From the NCBI RefSeq assembly GCF_002303885.1, contig NZ_MRCM01000001.1, positions 372,001 through 436,000 on the forward strand: 64,000 bases of DNA, written 5' to 3'. The notes under the pieces are model-generated. The model did not search any database. It was not told where the DNA came from and saw nothing but the letters and a program-made list of their open reading frames with translations. The translations under genes and the position numbers were made by a program. Shown one piece after another: positions 50,506 through 59,597 of the stretch. The DNA is from Flavobacterium sp. ACN2. Its GTDB lineage: Bacteria > Bacteroidota > Bacteroidia > Flavobacteriales > Flavobacteriaceae. How positions within the stretch are numbered: the stretch's first letter is position 1; every line of letters begins with the position of its first letter.

Positions 50506-53500
50506 ATGTGGTACGACATATTTAAATTCGAAATCCAATACCGAATAAAACGCCCTGACACCTATATCTTTTTTATTTTTATATTCTTCTTTTCCCTTGC
50601 GGGTGTGGACTTTGTCTTTCAAGGGATTGATATGGGTTCCGTAAAAACAAATGCGCCTATAGTAATAGCTAAAGCAATGGCTGCTGTTACCGCAATTTTA
50701 ATGATGGTGACTTCTTTGATTATGGGTGTTTCAGTATTGCGGGACTATCAATACAATATAGAATCCCTATTATTTGTTAATCCAATCCAAAAGCGGGATT
50801 ATTTATTAGGCCGGTTTCTAGGCTCTTTTGCAGTATTATTGTTTGTATTTACAGGGCTTTTATTAGGATTTACCCTTGGGGAATTTATGCCTTGGCGTTA
50901 TCCGGAAAATTTAATGCCTTTTAACTTTTTAGCTTACATTCAGCCCTTTATAATTATAGTGCTGCCCATGCTGTTTTTTGGATCGTCATTGTTTTTTGTT
51001 AGTGGCGCTTTAAGCAGAAACTTAATGGTAGTCTATACACAGGGAGTACTTCTTTTTGTTCCCTTTCTATTGACAAAATCTATAAAGAACGATTTCCTGC
51101 AAGCCCTTTTAGATCCTTTTTCCCTGACAACGCTCACTGATATGAATGCCTTGTTTACAGCGGCAGAACGCAATTCAACGCTTGTTCCTTTTACTGGTGT
51201 GCTTCTATACAATAAATTATTCTGGGTTTTTCTAGGAATGCTTATTTTAATAGTAGGGTACTTCAAGTTTAATTTTAGTACAGCAAAAAACAAAAAACCT
51301 AAAGAGAAAAAAATAAAGACTATCCATGACTTAACTACTGCCGCTAACGAGAATCTCAAAATCCCCATAGTATTAATACAGTATAATTTTAAATCACAAT
51401 TTGTTCAGCTATTACAACTTACATGGTTTTATTTTATATCCATTTGTAAGCAGGTATCATTCTGGGCTATTATCATCTGTGCATTAATTATCATTTTAAT
51501 AAACTCTATTAATCTGAATACTGCATATGATGCTGCCAGTTATCCTACAACCTATCTTGTTATAAAAGAATTAAAAGAATTATCGCTATATTTTTTTGTA
51601 ATAATACTAATCTTCTATTCTGGCGAGCTCATTTGGAAAGAAAGAGAAATTAAGCTGGATTTAATCTATGACGCAACATCCATATCGGGTATTATAAGCC
51701 TGCTGAGTAAATTCCTGGGCCTTTTATTGATTTATATCGTATTGATACTCTCACTAATTATATTTGGGATTACCTTTCAAACGGCAAACGGCTGGTATCA
51801 CTATGAACTGGATGTTTATTTCTATGGCTTTTTTATTGAGTTTTTTCCCTTTCTGGTTTTGTACACTTTTATATCTTTTTTCTTTCAGGCGCTGACAAAT
51901 AATAAATTCACAGGCTTTATTTTAGTAATGGTTTTTGTTATCCTAAATACTGTTTCGGATTTTTTTGGTTTCGAGCACGATCTTTACAAATTTGGCGGGA
52001 GCGGTCTGGGTTCCTATTCAGACATGAATGGTTACGGTCACTTTCTAGTATCCTATTTGTGGATTAAGGCATATTGGATTGTATTTGGCATTCTCTTGCT
52101 AATCCTCGCTTCGATTCTCTCTGTCAGGGGCACTGAAACCAGTTTAAAAAAACGCATCGAGCTGGGTATGCAGCGCTTTAAAAAACCCATGCTCAAATTT
52201 GTATTGTCAGTATTACTGGTATTTGCTTTGCTGGGAAGTTATATTTTCTATAATACCAATATCCTGAACAAATATGAAAGTACCGATGATAAATTAGAAT
52301 TTAGGGCAGATTATGAAAAAACACTCAAAAGGTTTGAATATCTGCCGCAGCCTAAAATTACCGATGTTAAGCTGCAAGTTGAGCTGTATCCAAAAACCGG
52401 AGATTATACTGCTCAAGGCTATTACATGCTTACCAATACCTTAAAAGAACCTATTTATAAAATCTATCTGCAAAAACCGTTGGGCTCGGAAATAAATTTA
52501 GAAGAAGTAAATTTTGGACGGGAAGTTTTTTTAGATAAACAATATAACCAATACGGCTTCTATATCTACACCTTAAAAAAACCATTACAAGCAGGTGAGG
52601 CTGTTAAAATGAAATTTAAACAGACCTATACAACAAAAGGTTTCAAAGAAAATGATTCTAACAGCAGTGTACTTCATAACGGTACATTCTTGACAAATAA
52701 AGCATTTCCAACTTTGGGCTACAGCAAAGAATACGAGCTTGATGAAACTAGAATCAGGGCAGAATTTGAACTTCCGGCTGCAAAAGGAATGGCCAAAAGA
52801 AACGATAAAACGGAATTAACTTATTCAAGTACCGGAGGCAGCGCTGATTTAATCAATTTTGAAGTTACTATCGGGACAGAAAAAAGGCAAAAGGCAATTT
52901 CCTCAGGCACTTTACAAAAGAGATGGACATTAGGCAATCGTTCCTATTTCCATTATAAAACAGATAACCCCATAGTAAATCAGTATGCGATAATATCGGC
53001 AGATTATGAAGTTTCCAAAAGCAGATGGCACCCTAAAAATAATAGTTTGGCAGTCCCCGTAGATTTGGAAATCTATTATCAAAAAGGACATCAGTATAAC
53101 GTGGAGAGAATGATCCAGGCTTTCAAATTATCTTTTGATTATTTTTCAGCAAATTACGCCCCTTATCAGCACAGCAATATTCGAATCATAGAAACTCCTG
53201 CTTACACCCAGCAAGCAGAGTCGTTCTCCGGTGCAGTGACATTTTCGGAATCCAATGAGTTTATGCTCAATATTGATGACCAATCAGATGTGGATATTAT
53301 TCTCTACAGAACAGCGCATGAATTAGCACACCAATGGTGGGGAATGCAGCTGCAGGCGGCTAATGTTCAAGGAAAAAATATGATTTTGGAGACCCTGGCC
53401 CAATATGCTGCCTTAGTGGTGATGAAAAAGAAATACTCCAAAAAAAAAATAGAGCAGCTTCTGCAAAAAGAACAAGAAGTCTATCTGCAGGCAAAAAAGA

Positions 53501-53814
53501 GATATACTAATCAAGAAGCACCATTAGAATTAGTTGAAAAACAAGATTATATATTCAATGCAAAAGGAATTTTAGCAATGTACGCTCTTCAGAATTATAT
53601 TGGGGAAGAAAAGGTTAATCTTGCTTTAAAAAGGTTTATTCGTGATTGGAACAATTCTAACGGAAAATTGAAATCAAAAACTCCTAATTATCCAACATCA
53701 AAAGAACTGCTGACTTATTTTATTGAAGTCACCCCTGTTTCTTTGCGTCATAAAGTGTATAGTTTGTTTGAAAAAACGGAATTCGATAGCAATATTATTT
53801 TTAGCGATAAATGA
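50506..53814 (+). CDS. ABC-2 permease fused to M1-family aminopeptidase
   Basis: A 1102-residue fusion. The first 570 residues hold about twelve hydrophobic segments in two groups of six with a short soluble linker (about 265-290, KNKKPKEKKIKTIHD), an ABC-2-type permease in duplicate. After a last helix (about 565-585) comes an extracytoplasmic M1 metallopeptidase: N-terminal beta domain (about 600-810) and the zinc site HELAHQWWG (H938, E939, H942) with the third ligand E962 in ILETLAQYAA, one residue further than the classical spacing. The usual NE is LE. The fusion implies that what is exported or sensed is also cut at the membrane surface. Known as a Bacteroidota architecture, function unproven. 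Confidence 0.9.
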   Translation: MWYDIFKFEIQYRIKRPDTYIFFIFIFFFSLAGVDFVFQGIDMGSVKTNAPIVIAKAMAAVTAILMMVTSLIMGVSVLRDYQYNIESLLFVNPIQKRDYLLGRFLGSFAVLLFVFTGLLLGFTLGEFMPWRYPENLMPFNFLAYIQPFIIIVLPMLFFGSSLFFVSGALSRNLMVVYTQGVLLFVPFLLTKSIKNDFLQALLDPFSLTTLTDMNALFTAAERNSTLVPFTGVLLYNKLFWVFLGMLILIVGYFKFNFSTAKNKKPKEKKIKTIHDLTTAANENLKIPIVLIQYNFKSQFVQLLQLTWFYFISICKQVSFWAIIICALIIILINSINLNTAYDAASYPTTYLVIKELKELSLYFFVIILIFYSGELIWKEREIKLDLIYDATSISGIISLLSKFLGLLLIYIVLILSLIIFGITFQTANGWYHYELDVYFYGFFIEFFPFLVLYTFISFFFQALTNNKFTGFILVMVFVILNTVSDFFGFEHDLYKFGGSGLGSYSDMNGYGHFLVSYLWIKAYWIVFGILLLILASILSVRGTETSLKKRIELGMQRFKKPMLKFVLSVLLVFALLGSYIFYNTNILNKYESTDDKLEFRADYEKTLKRFEYLPQPKITDVKLQVELYPKTGDYTAQGYYMLTNTLKEPIYKIYLQKPLGSEINLEEVNFGREVFLDKQYNQYGFYIYTLKKPLQAGEAVKMKFKQTYTTKGFKENDSNSSVLHNGTFLTNKAFPTLGYSKEYELDETRIRAEFELPAAKGMAKRNDKTELTYSSTGGSADLINFEVTIGTEKRQKAISSGTLQKRWTLGNRSYFHYKTDNPIVNQYAIISADYEVSKSRWHPKNNSLAVPVDLEIYYQKGHQYNVERMIQAFKLSFDYFSANYAPYQHSNIRIIETPAYTQQAESFSGAVTFSESNEFMLNIDDQSDVDIILYRTAHELAHQWWGMQLQAANVQGKNMILETLAQYAALVVMKKKYSKKKIEQLLQKEQEVYLQAKKRYTNQEAPLELVEKQDYIFNAKGILAMYALQNYIGEEKVNLALKRFIRDWNNSNGKLKSKTPNYPTSKELLTYFIEVTPVSLRHKVYSLFEKTEFDSNIIFSDK

Positions 53815-53894
53815 TTCCCATTTTATTAATTATTCGCAGTAAAAAAATAAAAAATAATAATGGCTAAAATTTATGCTGGAATTATTTTCATAAC

Positions 53895-53930
53895 AATACT
53901 TGCCTGTACATTTTTCGGGCAAGTATTTTG
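53895..53930 (+). terminator. terminator of the ABC/peptidase operon
   Basis: Stem AATACTTGCC (53895-53904) / GGCAAGTATT (53918-53927) with a 13-base loop, followed by TTG. It lies 80 bases after the fusion gene. Confidence 0.75.
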
Positions 53931-54307
53931 AAAATTAAAGGTAGAGCTAATACTTTTTTGTGGCTAAAAGTTAAGTCTGCAGCCAGCAGAAATCAATCAT
54001 TACAAATTTTGGCATGAAATGCAGCTCATTTCCTGCTTCATGAAATTTGGATCAATGTTAATGGGGATTTTAAAAGCTGGGTTAATTTAGTTTAGAATCC
54101 AGTATTTTTAATAAATTTCTAACAAAAACATACCACCGTTAATCAGTTAGTTAACGTTAAACAGAAGCTGCATTGAAAGCGGTTTCGGGCTTAAGGTTCA
54201 ATCCTGCTCTTGGAACGGTTCAAATCGTGTTAAAGCACAAAATACTAAAAAGAAGCTGTATTTTTCTTTTTGAGGATGTAATCGAGCGACAAAGGTATTC
54301 CTGCCGG
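53931..54307. other. intergenic region bounding the integrase module
   Basis: About 380 bases. A stretch at 54191-54235 (GGTTCAATCCTGC, then GGTTCAAATC) resembles tRNA T-arms but no full tRNA folds; it could be part of an attachment site. I could not find a matching repeat at the far side of the module. Confidence 0.4.
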
Positions 54308-54649
54308 CTATTTCTTCCGGTTATGATTCAATTTCATCGCTTCTGTTTCGATTTCCTCTACGGTTTTCCTTTTCCCTTTAGAAATCCATTCTAAAAGCTC
54401 TTCTTCAAAAAAATACAGCTTTTTACCGTATTTATAGCAGGGAATTTTTCTCTGCCGTACAAGAGCGTAAATTGTAGGCTTTGCTTTTCCTATGATCCAG
54501 CTTGCTTCTTCAATACCGATAGGAATACTTTTTTCTTTAGATTCATATACCTGCACATTCTGAATCAGAACTTTGATCTCGGCAATTTCTTTCACTAAGT
54601 GCGCTACTGCTTTGGGCAGGTTCTCAAAAGAGATTTCGTTTGTGTCCAT
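54308..54649 (-). CDS. excisionase-like helix-turn-helix protein
   Basis: A 113-residue protein with an N-terminal helical segment (LPKAVAHLVKEIAEIKVLIQNVQ, coiled-coil-like) and a MerR/Xis-type helix-turn-helix (IGIEEASWIIGKAKPTIYALVRQRKIPCYKYGKKLYFFEEELLEWI). This form accompanies tyrosine recombinases in Bacteroidota conjugative and mobilisable elements and controls excision (family knowledge). It is on the same strand as the integrase, two genes downstream. Confidence 0.82.
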   Translation of the reverse strand: MDTNEISFENLPKAVAHLVKEIAEIKVLIQNVQVYESKEKSIPIGIEEASWIIGKAKPTIYALVRQRKIPCYKYGKKLYFFEEELLEWISKGKRKTVEEIETEAMKLNHNRKK

Positions 54650-54756
54650 AACTGTCGTTTTTAATAGTTATGTTGCAAATGAAAAAAGTGTTTCTGCTGT
54701 GTCCTTCTTCACAAGAGAAACATCTGAAAAACACAGTGATTTACAAGTATCGGCAT

Positions 54757-55506
54757 TTAAAAATATGTAAGATCTTCAACAATCTTTAAAAGACCTTTCT
54801 GTTCATCATCTTTCAGATGCGTTTTAATGCTTTTCTGCTCAACATCTTTTAAAGCGTCGGCAAAAGTCAGTTTTAAAAATTGTGCGGCTCTGTCCTGCCT
54901 GCTGGCTTTAAAACAATTCCAGATATTCCAGCCAAAATGATAAAGATCCAGATTGGACAGATCTTTTACTTTTACCGGCTTAATATTTTCGAAATTTATG
55001 CCTTCAGCATATATGATTATATTCCTTCCCAATTGTTCCAGATCTTCATCCGAAACGTACAGCGCAAACTCCCGCTTTGCATAACGGATGGCTGTATCAA
55101 TCCTTTCCTGTTTTTGATTTCTGGCTGCATTTTGACGCTCCTCCCTTATCTTCTCAATATCAAGGGCTGAATTTTTACTTTCAGGCATTTCGGGCTTAAT
55201 TAAACCATTCTGAAGCCCTTCTTCTATTTTTACAAGGTCCTCACTTGTAATGAGGCTTTCAGGCGATTGCTTTTTTTCAGCCTTCAAAAAACGATTCAGT
55301 ATTCCTGCAGCCAATTCGTTTAGAAACAGGCTTAGAATTGCAAACATTAAAACTCCAAATCCAGTGCTGATCCAAAAAAAAACACCGGCCGTATATTCAT
55401 CCGCACCTTTTTCCAAGAGCACCAGTCTTCCGATTATGCCGACAAAAATGCAGACTAAATAAACAGAGAGATAAACTGCAATATATTCGAAGAACTTTAC
55501 TTTCAT
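54757..55506 (-). CDS. membrane-anchored unknown protein of the integrase module
   Basis: A 249-residue protein with two N-terminal membrane helices (about 8-30 and 40-65) and a soluble, helical C-terminal part (EEGLQNGLIKPEMPE, ERIDTAIRYAKREFALYVSDEDLEQLGRNIIIYAEG, SNLDLYHFGWNIWNCF). Its start overlaps the integrase stop by 4 bases, so it is translated with the integrase. I do not recognise it; genes of this type occur directly behind integrases in flavobacterial elements, and a mobilisation or maintenance role is inference. Confidence 0.7.
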   Translation of the reverse strand: MKVKFFEYIAVYLSVYLVCIFVGIIGRLVLLEKGADEYTAGVFFWISTGFGVLMFAILSLFLNELAAGILNRFLKAEKKQSPESLITSEDLVKIEEGLQNGLIKPEMPESKNSALDIEKIREERQNAARNQKQERIDTAIRYAKREFALYVSDEDLEQLGRNIIIYAEGINFENIKPVKVKDLSNLDLYHFGWNIWNCFKASRQDRAAQFLKLTFADALKDVEQKSIKTHLKDDEQKGLLKIVEDLTYF

Positions 55507-56762
55507 TGGGGTCTGTTTTTTAAAGATTCCAATTGTATTGCCTGCGAAGCTTTGTTTTTCTTCTCATCGACCACTTTTGCATAGATTTCAGTAGTTTTTA
55601 GGTTAGTATGCCCCAGCATTTTACTGACCGTATAAATGTCTGTCCCGCTCGACAGCTGCAATGTTGCAAATGTATGGCGGAAGCAATGGAAGGTAATATT
55701 TTTTTTTATGCCTGCCGATTCAACCCATTTTTTTAGAGGGCGTGAAATCCACGATATGTCTGTCAAATCCTCAAAAACAAGCTGCCGGGGAAGCCTCGGT
55801 TCTCCGCAGAGCTGAAGAGCCTGCTCAGAAATAGGCATATATTCGACACCCTTTGTCTTTTTCTGCGTGAAGTGAAGTCTGGCAATACCCTCTTCCAAAA
55901 TTATCTCTTTCCAGCGGAGCTTCTGAATGTCGGAATGTCTCAGTCCTGTAAGTGCTGAGAAAAGTGCTGCCCTTTTAAGGACATCTTTTTCACATGCTGT
56001 TGATGCCAGTACATTCAATTCTTCAATGGTCAGATATTCACGTCTTGATTCCTGCTCGGGAATGCCTTTTATTTTTGAAGATAAGTCAACAGTTAAATAT
56101 CCGTCGATAAAAGCCTGTTTCAAAGCCGCTTTAAATATGGAAAAATAAGCTCCCGCAGTGTTACTGGAAATGGTTCCTTTTCTATTTCCTTCTAGCGGAG
56201 CGGCTAATAAAAACAGTTTAAAATCCTGTGCCATTCTGTAGTCAATCTGAGAAAATATAAGGCTGTTTCCTGAATAGCTTTTTAAAAATTCTTTGGTCCG
56301 CTTCCAATTGATCTGTACAGATTTTGAACTTCGAGCGTGTCTTTTTGCCGCCAAATCTGCAATGTATTTAATAAAATCCTCCAGCCCTTTTTCTTTCTGT
56401 TCAACTAATATATTCTCAGCATCACTGTAGAGATCTCTATTATCATATTCTTTCTGCTGAACTTTACGGATTCCGTCGGCATACAGCATTATTTCACGGT
56501 CGCTATCGCTTCTGCACATTATTATTCCGTTATCGTTGCGCTTCGGTTTGTAGGATTTTGTTCCCTCTGCATCCGTTCGGGCGGTTCTTTTTTTGTCCCA
56601 CTCCACTGTTGTTACCGATCTGTTTATATATTCACGGATTCTTTGGGGAGTTTTCTTTCCGGAAACCTCAACAGGATAGCTTTCTATATAAACATACCAT
56701 TCATTTTTGTTTTCTGCTTTTCGAATACGCACAGTTACCTTGGTTTTCAGTAATTGTTTCAT
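55503..56762 (-). CDS. tyrosine recombinase / integrase
   Basis: A 419-residue integrase of the Bacteroidota mobile-element type. An N-terminal arm-binding domain (about 10-100), a core-binding SAM-like domain (about 125-225) and the catalytic domain with all residues: R275 (LTGLRHSD), H359 and R362 (FHCFRH), H385 (MLGHTN) and the nucleophile Y394 (TEIYAKV). It catalyses site-specific insertion and excision. The start overlaps the upstream HTH frame by 4 bases; the stop overlaps the downstream gene. Intact, so the module may still move. Confidence 0.92.
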   Translation of the reverse strand: MKQLLKTKVTVRIRKAENKNEWYVYIESYPVEVSGKKTPQRIREYINRSVTTVEWDKKRTARTDAEGTKSYKPKRNDNGIIMCRSDSDREIMLYADGIRKVQQKEYDNRDLYSDAENILVEQKEKGLEDFIKYIADLAAKRHARSSKSVQINWKRTKEFLKSYSGNSLIFSQIDYRMAQDFKLFLLAAPLEGNRKGTISSNTAGAYFSIFKAALKQAFIDGYLTVDLSSKIKGIPEQESRREYLTIEELNVLASTACEKDVLKRAALFSALTGLRHSDIQKLRWKEIILEEGIARLHFTQKKTKGVEYMPISEQALQLCGEPRLPRQLVFEDLTDISWISRPLKKWVESAGIKKNITFHCFRHTFATLQLSSGTDIYTVSKMLGHTNLKTTEIYAKVVDEKKNKASQAIQLESLKNRPQ

Positions 56763-56956
56763 ATAAAATCATTTCTGTTATAAAAGTTATCAATTTCCAT
56801 TTTTGGAGCATATACATACTTTCCGCTCTGTCTGGTTGGTATTGAATATTTCCGGAGATGGCTGTCGACAGAATCTTCAGATATTTGAAATCTCTCAGCT
56901 ATTTCGCTAATGGAATAGCAGTCTTCTTTTTCAAGTCTGTATAATTTTTTCTTCAA
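56759..56956 (-). CDS. helix-turn-helix protein upstream of the integrase, possibly truncated
   Basis: A 65-residue HTH_17 domain (YRLEKEDCYSISEIAERFQISEDSVDSHLRKYSIPTRQSGKYVYAPKMEIDNFY) overlapping the integrase start by 4 bases. No ATG precedes the domain; a TTG at 56954-56956 is the only start. In another frame just upstream (about 57137-56960) the sequence stays open and reads FSTACRNLKYIEEK at its end, breaking at an A run, so this may be the C-terminal part of a longer frameshifted protein. Integrase-linked HTH proteins with extra N-terminal domains are known. Confidence 0.6.
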   Translation of the reverse strand: MKKKLYRLEKEDCYSISEIAERFQISEDSVDSHLRKYSIPTRQSGKYVYAPKMEIDNFYNRNDFI

Positions 56957-57261
56957 TGTATTTCAGATTCCGGCAGGCTGTGGAAAATGAAAACATCTCA
57001 GCAATGATTTTCCGGTCAATCCCTAGAAGGTAGGTTCCCAGATTAACTGAAGGAATTTTTCCGTATACAGAAGCCACTCTTTTGGGGCAACAATTCTCCC
57101 CCACAGAAAGACATTCTTTATTTTTCTCTTTTCATCGCCTATTTCCCTCTATTAAGGTACAATAAGTATACATAAGAGACACTTTGTCTCCACTTAAGTG
57201 CCGGTGCAAATGTGGTACAAATATATGATGAAAAAAGATTAAAAAAGAGCAGAAACAATAA
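56957..57261. other. region upstream of the integrase operon, with two adjacent palindromes
   Basis: Possible frameshifted coding remains lie at about 56960-57137 on the minus strand. At 57176-57190 GAGACA-CTT-TGTCTC forms an inverted repeat, directly followed by the 10-bp palindrome CACTTAAGTG (57191-57200). Position suits an operator or recombinase arm site for the integrase module. Confidence 0.45.
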
Positions 57262-57308
57262 AAAAGAAAAAAGAAAAACCGCTGTAAACATTAAGTTTCC
57301 AGCGGTTT
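57262..57308 (-). terminator. dnaK terminator
   Basis: Minus strand AAACCGCTG ... CAGCGGTTT stem (57276-57308) with a 15-base loop, followed by TTCTTTTTTC. Between it and the dnaK stop is a perfect tandem CGATGTTAAT x2 (57325-57344). Confidence 0.85.
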
Positions 57309-57348
57309 AGCACTTATTATTAACCGATGTTAATCGATGTTAATTAAC

Positions 57349-59232
57349 CTACTTGACCTCTTCGAATTCAACGTCTTCAACGTTATCTCCAGAAGACTGC
57401 TCTTGTTGTGGAGCAGCTTGCTGTCCTTCACCACCTTGAGCGTACATTGCTTCTGTAGCTGTTTTCCAAGCTGCATTTACATTGTCTAATCCTTTTTGGA
57501 TTGCGTCAAGATCTTGAGATTGGTGAGCCATTCTCAATTCAGTTAAAGCGTATTCGATAGCTGTTTTTTGATCGTCTGTCAATTTATCTCCTAACTCTTT
57601 CAATTGAGATTCAGTTTGGAAAATAGTACTGTCAGCTTCGTTCAATTTCTCAGCTCTTTCTTTTGCAATTCTGTCAGCATCAGCGTTAGCTTCAGCATCT
57701 TTTTTCATTTTTTCGATTTCTTCAGCTGTTAATCCAGAAGAAGCTTCGATACGGATATCGTGAGATTTTCCAGTTCCTTTATCAGTTGCAGAAACTTTGA
57801 TGATACCATTAGCATCGATATCGAAAGTTACTTCGATTTGAGGAACTCCTCTTGGTGCTGGTGGAATACCATCTAAGTGGAAACGACCGATAGTTTTGTT
57901 ATCAGCTGCCATAGCTCTTTCTCCTTGTAATACGTGGATTTCAACAGATGGTTGAGAATCAGCAGCAGTAGAGAATACTTGAGATTTTTTAGTTGGGATA
58001 GTTGTGTTAGACTCGATTAATTTAGTCAATACACCACCCATAGTTTCGATACCTAAAGAAAGAGGTGTTACGTCAAGTAACAATACATCTTTTACATCTC
58101 CAGATAAAACTCCACCTTGAATAGCAGCTCCAATAGCAACAACCTCATCAGGGTTAACACCTTTAGATGCTTTTTTACCGAAGAATTTTTCAACTTCGTC
58201 AGCGATTCTTGGCATACGAGTAGAACCTCCTACAAGGATTACTTCGTCGATATCAGATGTAGATAAACCTGCATCTTTTAATGCTTTAGCAACTGGCTCC
58301 ATAGAACGTTTTACTAAAGTATCAGATAATTGCTCAAATTTAGCTCTAGATAATTTTTTTACTAAGTGTTTTGGTCCAGAAGCAGTAGCAGTTACGTAAG
58401 GTAAGTTGATTTCTGTTTCAGCAGAAGATGATAATTCAATCTTAGCTTTCTCAGCAGCTTCTTTCAAACGTTGCAATGACATTGGATCTAAACGTAAATC
58501 AATACCTTCTTCAGATTTGAATTCGTCAGCTAACCAGTCAATAATAACCTGGTCAAAATCATCTCCACCTAAGTGAGTATCACCATTTGTAGACAATACT
58601 TCGAAAACTCCGTCTCCTAATTCAAGAACAGAGATATCAAAAGTACCTCCACCTAAATCGTAAACAGCAATTTTTTGATCATTTCCTTTTTTATCTAATC
58701 CGTAAGCAAGTGCAGCAGCAGTTGGCTCATTGATGATACGCATAACTTTAAGACCAGCGATTTCTCCAGCTTCTTTTGTAGCTTGACGCTGAGCATCGTT
58801 AAAGTATGCAGGAACAGTGATAACTGCCTCAGTTACTGTTTGACCTAAATAGTCTTCAGCAGTTTTTTTCATTTTTTGAAGTGTCATAGCAGACAATTCT
58901 TGAGCAGTGTATAAACGACCGTCAATATCCACACGTGGAGTATTGTTGTCACCTTTTACAACACTGTAAGGAACTCTTTTTGCCTCTTCTTGAGTTTCAG
59001 CAAAAGTGTGTCCCATAAAACGTTTAATAGAAGCAATCGTTTTTGTAGGATTCGTTACTGCTTGTCTTTTTGCAGGATCACCTACTTTAATTTCTCCACC
59101 TTCAACAAAAGCGATGATAGATGGTGTAGTTCTTTTTCCTTCTGCGTTAGGGATAACAACTGCTTCGTTACCTTCCATTACAGAAACACAAGAGTTCGTC
59201 GTACCTAAGTCAATTCCGATTATTTTACCCAT
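57349..59232 (-). CDS. dnaK: chaperone DnaK (Hsp70)
   Basis: A 627-residue ATP-driven chaperone. N-terminal ATPase with [16 protein letters not shown], phosphate loop [16 protein letters not shown] and [10 protein letters not shown]; substrate domain from [21 protein letters not shown]; lid helices; and the conserved end EDVEFEEVK. Length and sequence are normal. No grpE or dnaJ is adjacent. The upstream region (59240-59310) has an imperfect inverted repeat TGGCATAAG ... CTTTGTGCCA, a possible control site. Confidence 0.98.
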   Translation of the reverse strand: MGKIIGIDLGTTNSCVSVMEGNEAVVIPNAEGKRTTPSIIAFVEGGEIKVGDPAKRQAVTNPTKTIASIKRFMGHTFAETQEEAKRVPYSVVKGDNNTPRVDIDGRLYTAQELSAMTLQKMKKTAEDYLGQTVTEAVITVPAYFNDAQRQATKEAGEIAGLKVMRIINEPTAAALAYGLDKKGNDQKIAVYDLGGGTFDISVLELGDGVFEVLSTNGDTHLGGDDFDQVIIDWLADEFKSEEGIDLRLDPMSLQRLKEAAEKAKIELSSSAETEINLPYVTATASGPKHLVKKLSRAKFEQLSDTLVKRSMEPVAKALKDAGLSTSDIDEVILVGGSTRMPRIADEVEKFFGKKASKGVNPDEVVAIGAAIQGGVLSGDVKDVLLLDVTPLSLGIETMGGVLTKLIESNTTIPTKKSQVFSTAADSQPSVEIHVLQGERAMAADNKTIGRFHLDGIPPAPRGVPQIEVTFDIDANGIIKVSATDKGTGKSHDIRIEASSGLTAEEIEKMKKDAEANADADRIAKERAEKLNEADSTIFQTESQLKELGDKLTDDQKTAIEYALTELRMAHQSQDLDAIQKGLDNVNAAWKTATEAMYAQGGEGQQAAPQQEQSSGDNVEDVEFEEVK

Positions 59233-59437
59233 TTTTTATATATTTAATTTTTGATTTAATTTTATAACTCAGGTGGCATAAGTCAATCTTTGTGCCAATA
59301 TAAAAAACTAAATAAAATTGTCAGTTTTAGCGTCAGTGCCCTAAAAATCATCTGACAACATGACATTTTTAAAACCTGACATTCGTGGCACGACATATTT
59401 TTTTCATGTCATTATGAAGCAATTATGAAGCTGTTTC

Positions 59438-59516
59438 CCGCTATCCGCTCTATCTTTTATGCCGAACCCCGGCGCAAAAGGATGCCGCTTCTATCGGGGC
59501 TAGGGCATCCGTTTTC
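59438..59516 (-). repeat. dispersed repeat family B, copy 4 (inverted)
   Basis: On the minus strand: GCCCTAGCCCCGATAGAAG, GGCATCCTTTTGCGCCGGGG, TTCGGCATAAAAGATAGAG and GGATAGCGGGAAAC. It matches copy 2 (27081-27207) in order and spacing and is the most regular copy. It lies between dnaK and the divergent antiporter gene, whose promoters it must adjoin. Confidence 0.82.
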
Positions 59517-59597
59517 ATAAGAACTTATTTTTATAAAATTTAGGATACTTTCACTAAGTCGAAATTAATTACATTAGCATTTCTCAAAATTAAAAAA

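Noticed and set aside
54191..54235. possible tRNA 3' end serving as attachment site of the integrase module
   Set aside because: Two GGTTCAA-type sequences are present, but no complete tRNA and no matching repeat on the other side of the module.
59240..59310. sigma-54-like promoter (TTGGCAC-N5-TTGAC) upstream of dnaK
   Set aside because: The -12 element lacks the GC dinucleotide and the site is equally well explained as half of an imperfect inverted repeat.
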